The notes below the pieces were generated by a model that was given only the letters and a program-made list of their open reading frames with translations, searched no databases and had not been told where the DNA came from. The translations under genes and the position numbers were made by a program. A stretch of DNA of 20,073 bases, taken from contig SGPL01000587.1 of assembly GCA_004802705.1 (NCBI GenBank), positions 1 through 20,073 of the forward strand, read 5' to 3'. Position 1 is the stretch's first letter. Each line of letters starts with the position of its first letter. The DNA comes from Bondarzewia mesenterica (taxonomy: Eukaryota > Basidiomycota > Agaricomycetes > Russulales > Bondarzewiaceae). Of the stretch, positions 1 through 9,332 are shown piece by piece.

Positions 1-585
1 GGCGGCGGTCATCGCACGCCCCGCCCGCAGGGCGCTGACACGCCTGGCCTTCTATTTCAAATTCCTTATTATTAATTTATCATCTTATTACAGCTTATTA
101 CTACTTACAAGTCGCTCAGGCATAACGGCGGTCTATGTCGCTTATGTAACGAGACCTTTCGACAAAAAAGTTGTTGGGTGAATAGCTTTCAGTACTCGAG
201 AAGCGCCGCCGGCGGCGGCGGAGCAGCTTGCTCGGATGCTATTTCCTTTTTGATGCAAGGTGTCATTCATTTAGTGTAAGTTTTTCTAGTTCGCGGTTTT
301 GTGTAAGGTTTTGTGCGAGAAAGCCGTTTGAAATATTCCCTCTTGTTGATTGGTGTCAAGGCATCATTCGGTAAGAGATCATCAAGGTTGTTATCGTACA
401 GAGGGATAAGTAATACTGTCTGAGATGGCGGAGAAAAATTCGCAGATTGCGTGTCGTAGAAGTACAGAAGTAATCAGAATTCACAGTATGAGAAAATTGG
501 CATAGTTTTCTGTGCGGATTAATGGTAGAATGAGTATAAGATGTGCGTTAATGGTAGCAATGAGCATACCGAGAAAGCCGGTGCA
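1..585. other. non-coding left edge
   Basis: No gene is recognised here. The stretch has a short GC-rich run around 205-221 and is otherwise of mixed composition. It lies downstream of the minus-strand hypothetical gene that ends at 586, so part of it is probably that gene's 3' untranslated region. Confidence 0.5.
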
Positions 586-1658
586 TCAGTCGGAGTCCGC
601 AGTAGTGCGGAGGATCTTCTTGCCTTGTAAATGGGCCGGTGCTGTGAACCCTCTCTTCTTCAAGGGTGATTCGGGTGTGCGTGGTGGACGTTGTAGAATC
701 GTGATATAGCGGATGTCTGCATAATAGTTATCTGTCGGTTTAGCGGCATTCGTAAAGACATCGTGCATGATAGTGGCAGCGATTTCGACAACGGCACCAC
801 GTAGAGCTGCTTCGAATTCATTCGGGAACACGAGGGAGCCGTCCATGTTGAAGACGGGAATGACGCGGCCAAGGTATTTTGGCATATTGGGTTGGTCTTT
901 TTCATTTTCATGGATGAGTTTGTCGAGGTCGGTTTTGACATCTTTGTTCTTGAGAGTCCAGTTTTCCATTCGAAATTGTTCATCAGCAGATTCTGTGAGA
1001 TACGGGTCAGTGATTGTTACTGGTATCGATCAAGGACTACCTTTGAGATATTCTTGTTCCGTAATGAAATCTTCCGCAGTCAGTTTCTGTGGTTGCTGCG
1101 TGAGTATTCTGTTGACAACGCTTATACGAATGAGCTTACCTGAAAGATGGAGTGACGGACTTTAATGGCGGTTATGTTGTCGGGGATCAATGAGTTTCGG
1201 ATGCTGGCGCCTCTCGTGCGATGAGACTGCATGAGATTCTTGGCACCTTGGATGGTAGCGGTCCAAAGAGATCTGAAGAGAGCTTTCGATGGAGCGATAG
1301 TGATAGCGGTGGCCTTAGTCTTTTCGAAGACAGTTTCGAATTTGTTCTGTTTTCCGCTCCAACCGCCGTCTACGTACAGTCAAAATGAATCGACAGCGAT
1401 TTTGGCGATCCAGCGTATTTCGGCTTCGACAGTACTAGTCTCAGTGTCATCGTCCTCTCTGGCTTGTTGTTTGACGATAAGTCTGTGAGTTGTGCCGTCC
1501 TCAGTCCACATGACGTTGTCGAGGAGGTTTGGGGAGCCGAGGTAGAATGGCGAGGCAATGACGTTGTCGTAGACACTACGGATCAGGCTTTCGTTGTCAT
1601 CTACGCTCGACGATGCTAAGACAGCTGGTCTGCGGCGGTCCTCGTCGCGGAACGTCAC
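586..1658 (-). CDS. hypothetical fungal protein, 5' end not found, possibly broken
   Basis: The product is not recognised. Three segments join in frame on the minus strand: about 1658-1140, 1086-1041 and 992-586, separated by introns of 53 nt (1087-1139) and 48 nt (993-1040) with GT/AG borders. The last exon encodes a soluble-looking C-terminus starting around MENWTLKNKDVK and ending at a TGA at 586-588. The first segment carries an in-frame TGA at 1380-1382, between residues reading IAKIAVDSF and YVDGGWSGKQ; both sides look coding. It is either a nonsense mutation or lies inside a 66-nt GT/AG intron (about 1369-1434), which would also keep the frame. No ATG precedes the first segment in frame: a stop lies just upstream of 1658. 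So the gene either has unrecognised 5' exons or is a 5'-truncated remnant. Coding character of the last exon is good; function is unknown. Confidence 0.5.
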
Positions 1659-2011
1659 AGTATATTGTAATTATCTTATCTGTCTCTTATCTGATGTACG
1701 AGTCACGTCCTTGAACGCACTTATCACGCAATCGTATATTTATATGTATCATGCTACAAAAAAGGAGAATTGATCGTTCCTGCAACTTTCACACGCAATG
1801 AATTACGGGTCTGGAGAGCAACTTGCTCTCCGAGCAAGCTAATACTTGTTTTACTGTTTTGCAATCTGGACCTAGCACAAAACCCCTGACCCATCGCCAC
1901 CATTAAGGTAGATATGCACCTTTTGTGATCTTCGGACTAACAAGCGCAAGACTGTCAGAATATTCTGCTCTACTGACGATACATTAAGTATACGGCACAG
2001 TACCACATAGG

Positions 2012-2075
2012 GGAGGTGACCCCGCTGGTGACCTCCGCGTAAGGAAAGAAGGGTGACCGATGCAATACACGGTCC
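2012..2075 (+). repeat. left inverted block with three GGTGACC motifs
   Basis: GGTGACC occurs at 2015, 2027 and 2052, followed by CACGGTCC at 2068-2075. The first two copies also form an imperfect hairpin (2012-2021 with 2027-2036, 9 of 10 pairs, 5-nt loop). The order and spacing resemble the reverse complement of 7510-7572. Confidence 0.45.
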
Positions 2076-2134
2076 GTCGTCACCAGCCCACGTNGGTTTG
2101 GGCCTAAGACCGAACTCGCCGCTCGGTTTTCCGT

Positions 2135-2165
2135 CGCGAATCGGCTCCTGTCGGCGGGATTCGCG
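2135..2165. repeat. 8-bp perfect inverted repeat, 15-nt loop
   Basis: CGCGAATC at 2135-2142 pairs with GATTCGCG at 2158-2165. The same CGAATC core occurs in the stronger hairpin at 6994-7026 near the opposite end of the putative element. Confidence 0.5.
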
Positions 2166-3147
2166 GATGCCACGTGGCACGAGCGCTGCACCTGTCGCAG
2201 CGGCTTTCGCTGCCCCTTTCTCCTCCCGCCTCCGCCCCTGTCCTCGTTTTTCGCAGCGCTCGCCCTCGCGCGCAGCCTCTGCACCCCCGAGACCTGTTTG
2301 TCGAGTCGGTCGACACCCTCCGAGAGGCTCAAGACGCCGCTCGTCCTCAACATGTGCGCTTGAACCGCACCGTTCCGCACGCGTAAGTCATTCTTCCCGA
2401 CGGCGTTCACCTTGCGCTAACCGTTCTCGCACCGCGCCGTTCACGTCAATTGCCTAGCGTTTCGTTCTCGAAAGCTATCACCCACCTGGTGTTTCAGTTC
2501 CATCCCCTTTTACCTGTTATTTCCGCTGTTCGGAGCGTTTCGAGTGTCCGGCTACAGCACCACGGGCCGCCCTCTCGTCCGACACGCCTCCTCCTTCCGC
2601 CGCCTACTTATAGCCCCTCATTTTGGATTCGCGCTCCCTCTGTGAGCTGTTGCGACTGCACTGGACGAATAGGGCTTGCCACAGGGAAGGGAGCTGCTGC
2701 CACGAAGCTCGAGTAACGCCGGTCTAGGGTGTCTGAGTCGGTGCGTTTTTTTTGCTGCTCTCGCTGCTTGTTGTTCCCCTCGCCTCCCACCCCCCGAGTG
2801 ATGCATCACTCACTGTCCTCTCGTATGTGCAGCCCTTTTGCTCACTCTGAACCTATCTCAGCACCGTTCGATCCTCTCACGCCGATCTGATTCGGCATCC
2901 ATCCCCATCCTCATCAATCACCTGGTCTTCCTCCGTGCAGCCCTGTGAGGCACTCGCGCCCTCACGGCCAGCTCTCGCACCTTGTCTACAGTTACGTCAG
3001 GTCCCAGCGCGAGCCCCACTGTGATTGCCGGCACTGCGCCGTGCCGCCGCGTGATCCCCCTATCACCAGAACACGATCGGCTTTCAGAAAAAGCAATCGG
3101 CTATCGTACAGCATCCATAATCCATCCGACCTATTGTAAAACAGCCT

Positions 3148-3153
3148 TATAAA
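3148..3153 (+). promoter_or_regulatory. TATA-box candidate for recombinase gene
   Basis: TATAAA lies 200 bp before the chosen ATG at 3348 and 128 bp before the alternative ATG at 3276. The distance allows for a 5' leader, possibly with an intron at 3183-3256. Only the motif and its position support it. Confidence 0.3.
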
Positions 3154-3347
3154 CGTGAGCATATAGCCCGGTATTCATCCAGGTGAGTCCGTTGTTTCAA
3201 GTCTTCACGCGATGCCATAGCTGAAAAAGAAATTGATGACCTTCCGGCCTCTGCAGCTGAAAACCATCTTCGCACATGTACCTGCCAAGGCAAGTTCTGT
3301 GTAATGTCTTTACATATCAAGTCCTCACAATGTTTTGCAGCTCAAGA

Positions 3348-6300
3348 ATGACTCCCGAACGAGCAGATCTCGTGCACCCACCACCGTACCCACCATCCCC
3401 TCTCGCACGGAAGAAAATGCGACTCAGCGCAGACGAAGCTGTCGCGACCTCAATTGCACCCACAGACTTGATCGAGGCCTTCGATGATGCACACAAAGGC
3501 ATTGCCGTCGTCCACGACACTCAAGTCGGGCACCTTGCATCGTCTCCGTTGTCGAACGCATGGCAGTTCGATCAGCAGATGACGCCATCAGCCAGCGTCT
3601 CTGTCGCTGCACGAGGCTCCACAGAAATCACCTTCGAGCCTTCGATGAGCTCCTCCATGCAGCGCGAAGCCCTGGAAGTGCTCGATCAGAGCTCACACGC
3701 ATACCGCATGGGCTTGGTAGCTCGGAACCAAGCCGACTCAGAGACGGGCGAGACCTATGCGCGCCAGCTTCGACGCTACGAGCAGTGGTGGATTGTGTTC
3801 CAGTCCTCGCAGCTCACAGCTGGCTTGACCCATGCCATGATCCCTGCGCTGCCCATCACAGCAGCGAAGGTGACCAAGTTCTTGGAGTACGAGAGCACAC
3901 GTTTCAAGGCACGCACCTCGTTCGCGTTTGGTTTGTAGCATATTTATCCATGCCGACTTTGCATAGGTGAAGCCTGGGAGCAAAGAGACGATCCCGGGCA
4001 CCCAGGTGGGCCACGCGCAAATCGCCAGTGTCATCTCTGCCCTCGAACACTGGAGATCCAACCACCAGCATCTCTATCGGGATGATCCGGATGTTCAGCG
4101 GCCCCTTCGGTCTGACATTCGCATCAAAACGATCGAGAAGTCATCGAGGCAGAGTGAGCCGAAGCGGATCGAGACGTCGCAAGCCCTCAAGGCCACTGGG
4201 ACCTCGTCAGGTACGCGCTCATACAGTAGACTGCTGAAAGCAAGACTACTGACTCGCAACACCATTCGGCAGACTCGTACACCTCCGAGGAGCTTCAGCG
4301 CTGCTCGATGTGGTGCTTTAAGGAATTTTCCGGCATTCACCGCATCTTTGTTGGCATGCGCGATCGTGCCATGCTGCTGACATCTGCGGCAACGGCGTTT
4401 CGTGGTGACAGTGCCCGCATCGTACAGTGGTCAGACCTCTTCCTTTCACGATTGGTCTTGCATGATGTCAGTGTGGGATATGAAGTCCCGGTACGTTGAA
4501 AACCCGCATCAACCTGAATGGATGTGACTGAGCCAGTTTCCACCTCAACCTTGTCTCAGGTTCTAGGAATCTTGGCCGACAATGCGAAGCACAACAAGGA
4601 GGGCCGTGTCGACGAATTTGGCATGATTCGGCATCGCATCGTCGAAATCTGTCCGATCGGCGCCGTCGCCTTCTACCTTTTCACGTATTTTCACGTTCTC
4701 AGTTCCGCCGCTCCTAACTTCACCCCGGACTTCTCCAATACGAACTACGGTCTATACGGGAGACGCGAGTGGTATGAATATTATCTCTTTCATGCTAGCG
4801 ACATCCGCAGGGAGATGTCTTATGAGAGTAAGCCTTCGACCTACCTCATAACCATGTGATGTGTTGACGAGCCATGCCTTTCATCCACAGATCATCGACA
4901 ACGGATCAACAACATCCATCTCAAGAATAACATCTCCCTGACGAAAGCCACGCATGCGACACGGAACTACGGTGCACAGAATACTCGTGCGAACGGAGCC
5001 TCCGTCGATGGTACCAAAGCAATGGGAGGGTGGAGCGATCAAGGGTCGTACCGGCGCTGCTATGATCGCTCGTTTCCTACCGATGCGCTTCTGGCATCAG
5101 CAATGTTTAACGCGAGGCAGCCGAGCTCGTACAGCTTGCCTCGTGATGTTCTCGGTAAGTGACTTATCTCTCGAGTTTTGCCTAGTATGAAGCCCTGATC
5201 TGCCATCTCAGAGCCACCCGCTGAACTGATGGCAGCTGTGTTCCCATGGGTTGAGCGTGAACAGAATGCTCTGAATTCTCGGAGTAATATTGCGACCACA
5301 GCTGGTCAGCCCGATGTTGGGCACTGCAAGAATGCAACGGACCTCGCCCTCCAGCAGTTCTTGCGGGTTCTGATCTGGTTCCGACGTGTGCTACTCCAGG
5401 ACGCGGCCATCATCATCTCACGCCATGGTCCTGATTTCCCCATCTTTCACTTCCCTCCATTCAACACGCCTGCATTTCGATCCTTTGCTGCTGACAGCTC
5501 TCAGACCATCACCAACGCAGAGAGTGCAGCCGAGCAGGCATTCCGTAATGTTCCAGCGGAGCTTGCAAAAGGGGTTCGATGTGCGTTAACAGAAGCGTCG
5601 CTGACACGCGAACGCGAACGCCAAGCGAGCGAGTCTCGAATGTTGGAGATGTCGTCGAAGCTCACGAGGCTCGAGGGGATGATCGAGTTGTTCTTCAGCT
5701 CTAAGTCTAATCAAACGAAGAGATCACGAGGTTCGTCCTGTTCCTCGGATTCAAGATCGCCCCAGTATCTTACTATTTACATTGCCTTTGGTCTCTTCTA
5801 GGGGTTTCCAAAGCTACTTCCCCAGTTCAACCTGCCAACATGCCGGGGCCTCTTCCAGCACCGGTCGACCTTCACAATATCCAACTACAACTGCTTAGTG
5901 CTGCCGCATCGACACCTGCCTTTACGGAATTGAGCGGCAGCGGCGGCGGTGGTTCATCGTCCAACCAACCCATCGTATCCCCCGCGCTTCCACTTCTTCC
6001 CTCGAATAGCCTTACCCCCGACGCTGTAGATCTCCGAGCCCTAAAGTGGAACTCGCTCGTTGCGAAGTATGGCGAGGATCGCATGCGGCTGCATCATTGC
6101 TCCTGGATCAATGGTGAATGGCTTCCGCTTTACAAGTATCAGGCGGTGATGCAGATATCAGACATTTGGACCGAGTGGACAATCGGTCTGAATGGCTATC
6201 TACCTGTTCGGGATCTCGATGAGGGCTGGGGAGCTCGATGGCGGCGCAATAACGCTGGGCAGAAAACTGAAGCGGGGAGGCGGAAAAAGGTGGTTTCGCT

Positions 6301-6469
6301 GGTAACCGAGCTTTCGCAAAAGCGTAACTGGACGGTCACCCTTGCGCTGCGGTTTATCCAAACAAAGTACGAGCCACAATTTCGCGCACGAGCATTCTGT
6401 GAGTACATACAGCAGAAAGGAGGCATTGGATACAGCGCCATCGTAGCGGCCTCGATGTCATTTCCATAG
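3348..6469 (+). CDS. Crypton-type tyrosine recombinase (Ndc10-like domain plus GCR1_C domain)
   Basis: Predicted site-specific DNA recombinase/transposase of a Crypton-like element, 913 aa. Exons: 3348-3908, 3967-4210, 4273-4490, 4560-4827, 4891-5154, 5212-5730, 5802-6469; phases agree at all six introns and there is no internal stop. Residues 150-620 match the basidiomycete Ndc10-domain (centromere CBF3 subunit-like) recombinase family. Candidate catalytic residues: Arg312 in AFRGDS, Lys351 in DNAKHN, HATR at 452-455, Trp478 in GGWS and nucleophile Tyr488 in CYDRSFP. A charged probable coiled coil covers about 640-690. Residues 775-880 (SWINGEWLPLYKYQ, LDEGWGARWRR) match the GCR1_C DNA-binding domain. 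Intron 1 (3909-3966) starts with GC instead of GT. An alternative start at 3276 would use a second GC-AG intron (3290-3340) and add seven residues. The complete active-site set suggests a potentially active enzyme. The family assignment is from remembered family features, not a search. Confidence 0.85.
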
Positions 6470-6626
6470 GTCCTGTAATTTTCGTAGGCACTGCAATCTG
6501 ATGCGGCCATAGTTAGTTAGCATTTTAACGGGTCAGGCATGCATACGACATGAATCGGTGTCGACACGGACCGGTACGTCCTGTGGGTTCTCAGCCTACG
6601 GTGTCGGGCACATGGTTTTGGAGGGA

Positions 6627-6663
6627 CGAAACACGTTGATTAGTGTCTAATCGACGTGTTTCG
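6627..6663. repeat. 16-bp inverted repeat with 5-nt loop
   Basis: Arms 6627-6642 and 6648-6663 pair at 15 of 16 positions (outer part CGAAACACGT / ACGTGTTTCG) around GTGTC. It lies about 160 bp after the recombinase stop codon. It could be a transcript 3'-end structure or a recombination or transposase site. Confidence 0.7.
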
Positions 6664-6755
6664 CCCTTTCGTTCCATCCCTGCTCATCCTCGCGAACGGG
6701 CTGCGCATGTCGACTGACATGGCTGCGGACATGTGCGAGGTATCAGTGGGAGTGG

Positions 6756-7058
6756 GACGAGCCCGCGCTCGTGTTGTACGAGGTGGGTGCAGATTGGGGA
6801 CGAGCTCGCGCTCGTGTTGCATGAGGCAAGGCAGAGCGGCGGCGCTTGACTGAAGGTGCCGGAGGGTGGCATGGTAAATTTTAGGGCTCAGATCGCCCGC
6901 ACGCGTTGACATCCGTGCCCTTGACGATGCGTGCGCAGGTCACGCGAATGCCAGTAGGGGGATGTCAGACAGACGTGCGTTGGCCTTGCCGATCACGAAT
7001 CCGAGCTTGCAAAGCTCGGATTCGTGTGCAGCACGAGACGGCGCTCGTGTTGCAGGGG
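6756..7058 (+). repeat. degenerate hairpin-forming repeat units (GCTCGTGTTG core)
   Basis: Units at 6756-6783 and 6799-6826 match at 25 of 28 positions; a third related copy is at 7032-7058, and weaker relatives are at 7070-7091 and 7142-7180. In the first two, ACGAGC and GCTCGT form a small stem around 4 nt; in the third, CACGAG and CTCGTG pair around 6 nt. Subterminal repeats of this kind are common binding sites of transposases, but no function is shown here. Confidence 0.5.
6994..7026. repeat. perfect 15-bp inverted repeat, 3-nt loop
   Basis: CACGAATCCGAGCTT at 6994-7008 pairs perfectly with 7012-7026 around GCA. It is the strongest hairpin in the window and lies in non-coding DNA. It has no T-run or gene end beside it, so a terminator role is not supported. 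Confidence 0.75.
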
Positions 7059-7236
7059 AGGTAGGACAGGACACGCTCGTCTTGTGCGAGGCGGAGCGGC
7101 AGCGTCTGGGGGGTAGGTTGGGGGGGTAGGTAAGGGGTAGGTACGAGCCCGCACCTGCACCTTGCACGAGGCGCAGCGAGTCGGTGACGGTGTCGCGCGG
7201 GGAAAAGGGAGGGATGAGCTCAGTGCTGCTCATCGT

Positions 7237-7276
7237 GTTGGCACTTGCACGAGCCAGTTGGCACTTGCATGAGCCA
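7237..7276 (+). repeat. 20-bp tandem duplication
   Basis: Two adjacent copies of GTTGGCACTTGCACGAGCCA (7237-7256 and 7257-7276) differ at one position. The GCACGAG part recalls the dispersed units upstream. Confidence 0.7.
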
Positions 7277-7509
7277 ACACACAGCGCGTGGGCAGCATCT
7301 GGTGGGGGGGGCGGCATGAAGGGAGGGAGAGGACAGACGAGCGGGGCCGCGCGCCAGCGCGAGCTCGCGTCGCGTCGGTGTCGTGTCGTGTCGTGTCGAA
7401 CGAGGTGGTGGGAGGAGCGAGCGAGCGAACGAACCGCGACCGAGGCCGCCGATCGGCGGATGCAAATGTGCGTGACTGTGCGTCACGCGTGCGCCCGCCG
7501 AGGCCGAGG

Positions 7510-7572
7510 GGACCGTGACGCGTGCGGTGCGGTCACCGCGCCCCGCGTGGCAGGGGTCACCGGCGGGTCACC
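7510..7572 (-). repeat. right inverted block with three GGTCACC motifs
   Basis: GGTCACC occurs at 7531, 7555 and 7566, with GGACCGTG at 7510-7517. Read on the minus strand, this gives GGTGACC motifs in nearly the same spacing as 2015-2075. It ends 21 nt before the stop codon of the sesquiterpene synthase gene, so it probably lies in that gene's 3' untranslated region. Confidence 0.45.
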
Positions 7573-7593
7573 CCGGTGGCCACCGCGCTTGCC

Positions 7594-8798
7594 CTACATG
7601 GTCACACACCGGGTCTTCAAAATCTCCAGCCCCCTCTTTCCGAAGTATCTCTCGCTTTCGAAACTCCACTGATCATTTGCTCGTACCCAGTTTCCCAACC
7701 CATCGACATATCGCGCGATTTGCGAGTCAATTGGCTCACCCCATTTGGGGACCTTGTCGAAGGCCTCATTGAACTTGTCTTCAAGACCCTTGTGGTATTC
7801 TTCAATCCACTTCATGGCACCGGCCACGTCGGTCTTGAGCTGATTCATAACGATTGTCACGATGTTGTGACCGTCATCGCCACGCGCTTGCTCGAGATTG
7901 TACGACACGATATCCTGGTCGAAATCTGTTCGTCATCACAGTGATTCGACGAGACAACATCACACTCACGTTCCCAATGCATAGCATGTCGATTGTCCAC
8001 AGGGACAAATCCTGGACCACGGGATGGTTGATCACCTCGTCAGGTAGGTCCATGCCGAGTTCCAAGAGAGCGAACGATGGTTTGGCGCCGATGGTGTCTC
8101 GTCGCACGTCCAGATAACTGTCAATATCGCGAATGTGCGAGTGCGTTCGGTCCGCTGCCTGTTGCACGACGGAGTCGGTGTACTGCTGCCATGTCTCCAG
8201 GAATCGCTTTTGCGACTGTGGGCTTGCGTTCTTTATCGTGCGCTCCCAGAATCTGCGCACAGAGGCTAAGTTAATTCTTGCCATACAAATCACACGAACG
8301 AGGCTTACTGCCGCGCAATTTCTCCGCCAATCCATTCACCCTCTGGGCGTTGCTTGTGTGGGTTCCGTGTGGCGTCCATGATTATGTCGGCTTGCTTTTG
8401 AACGTCTTCTACGTTTGAAACATCGGAATATTCGTCAAACACGAAGAAGAAATTCATCAAATCACAACCCGATCTGAGGTGCTCTGACAAGGTCAAAATC
8501 GTCAGCGCAATCAAGACGCCTCTCATCACTATTCTTCACCTTTGTTCGCCAGCGGGTAGGCGAAGGATGCTAAAAGATCTGTTTTGAGAGTGTTTGGTCA
8601 GTATTATCGTATGGTGTACCCGAGACGAAACTTACTGAAGTCGCAGCGGTCAAATGCGTACTGAGCTCTTGGACTGAAAGCCCCAAAGCTTGCTAACCAG
8701 GCCGCCGATTCCTTCTTCACTTCAGCGTAGTGTGTGTTGAGGTGGCGGGGCCATTTCCAGTTCGCGAGAGTGTCAGGTATGTAGATTTTCTCGGACAT
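7594..8798 (-). CDS. sesquiterpene synthase (class I terpene cyclase)
   Basis: Predicted cytosolic enzyme, 326 aa, that ionises farnesyl diphosphate with Mg2+ and cyclises it to a sesquiterpene. Exons on the minus strand: 8798-8636, 8578-8540, 8483-8309, 8252-7970, 7914-7594; introns are 55-57 nt and the phases agree. The acidic metal-binding motif is D84-E-Y-S-D88. The second metal site is N220, S224, E228 in NDIVSYNLE, formed exactly across the last intron. The C-terminal RY pair is R309-Y310 in SERYFGKRG. Length and motifs are those of basidiomycete sesquiterpene synthases; the DEYSD and QARGDDGHN wording recalls the 1,11-cyclising, protoilludene-type clade, but that is a recollection and the product cannot be read from sequence. 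Stop TAG at 7594-7596. It looks intact and is the probable core gene of the cluster that continues to 19058. Confidence 0.92.
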
Positions 8799-9332
8799 GG
8801 TGATAGGACGGATGAGCGGGTAAGTGAGTTTGGGGTTGTGTGGATGGGTGGACGGACTTAAATATGCTGCCGCAATTGATCTTCCGGTGTGCAGTCTTTG
8901 CCATGATTTTAACCGTCAAAGTACTCAATTCCAACGACGGTCGGGATTGGACACTCGATAACGACCCTACTCGGCAGCGTACGCTTCCTTTGTTATCTAT
9001 GTATACCGTATACGTCACCTTAATGGAGTCTGATACGGTTCTCTGGTTCTTTTCCACAGAAGGCCCTCATCTTCAAACGATGGCGGTACCAGTTTGTCCA
9101 GATTGTTCGTGTTTTTGTCTGACGTGTTCTTTGTCGGTGGATCAGCTCAGCAACCTGCGGAGCCTCCCCCTCGGCAACTCTTTGGCGCTCACTTTTTGGG
9201 TCCGAGCGACCGTAATAATCTAGCACATAGGCCACACGTTTGGTCCATATCAACTCAGGATGTTCCAAAGCAACTCTGTGTCCGGAGCCGCTCCGAATAC
9301 TATTCGATACTGTAGCTCACAGTCGTTGCCAA
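8799..9332. other. upstream region of sesquiterpene synthase gene
   Basis: No gene is recognised. The right half of the promoter zone is of mixed composition. Overlapping open frames on both strands around 8840-9268 lack family features and are not credited. Confidence 0.45.
8857..8864 (-). promoter_or_regulatory. TATA-like element for the sesquiterpene synthase gene
   Basis: On the minus strand the sequence reads TATTTAAG, 58 bp before the ATG at 8798. Motif and distance fit a TATA box; nothing else supports it. Confidence 0.35.

Larger units (their letters stand above)
1659..3275. other. non-coding, increasingly GC- and pyrimidine-rich stretch
   Basis: No convincing gene is seen. 1813-1831 is a perfect 9-bp inverted repeat around a single base. 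From about 2000 onward the DNA becomes C/T- and GC-rich with hairpins and GGTGACC motifs, and likely belongs to the element or promoter region of the recombinase gene. Base 2094 is an unresolved N. A GTGAGT donor at 3183 and a CTGCAG acceptor ending at 3256 could bound a 74-nt intron in the 5' untranslated region of the recombinase gene. Open frames here are arginine/proline/serine-rich and look like composition artefacts. Confidence 0.5.
2012..7572 (+). mobile_element. putative Crypton-related element with diverged inverted ends
   Basis: The interval contains one intact tyrosine-recombinase gene (3348-6469) flanked by about 1.3 kb and 1.1 kb of structured non-coding DNA. The outer borders are set by blocks of GGTGACC motifs at 2015-2021, 2027-2033 and 2052-2058, mirrored as GGTCACC at 7566-7572, 7555-7561 and 7531-7537. 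Offsets from the outermost motif are 0, 12, 37 on the left and 0, 11, 35 on the right; CACGGTCC follows at offset 53 left (2068) and 55 right (complement of 7510-7517). Subterminal hairpins and repeats occur inside both ends. No clear target-site duplication is seen. Classical Cryptons lack long terminal inverted repeats, so the true element may be shorter than this, or the mirrored blocks may belong to an older host element. Confidence 0.4.
6470..7593. other. GC-rich structured non-coding stretch
   Basis: No gene is supported. The stretch holds a 16-bp hairpin (6627-6663), a perfect 15-bp hairpin (6994-7026), several related hairpin-forming units with a GCTCGTGTTG core, a 20-bp tandem duplication (7237-7276) and the mirrored GGTCACC block (7510-7572). 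Open frames across it are arginine/alanine/glycine-rich and reflect composition. Confidence 0.55.

Noticed and set aside
225..1840. 12-bp inverted pair AGCTTGCTCGGA (225-236) and its complement (1829-1840) flanking the hypothetical gene, as transposon ends
   Set aside because: A 12-bp inverted match is expected several times by chance in 20 kb, and the similarity does not extend.
2053..2457. Plus-strand open frame of about 134 codons
   Set aside because: Arginine/serine/proline-rich with no domain feature; it fits GC- and pyrimidine-rich composition and crosses the ambiguous base at 2094.
3931..3966. GT-AG intron of 36 nt as first intron of the recombinase gene
   Set aside because: It gives the wrong phase and destroys the conserved downstream frame; the GC-AG alternative at 3909 restores it.
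6994..7026. Rho-independent type terminator
   Set aside because: The genome is eukaryotic and no T-run follows the hairpin.
7184..7672. Plus-strand open frame of about 162 codons
   Set aside because: It overlaps the terpene synthase last exon on the opposite strand and repeat-rich DNA; composition is arginine/glycine/alanine-biased.
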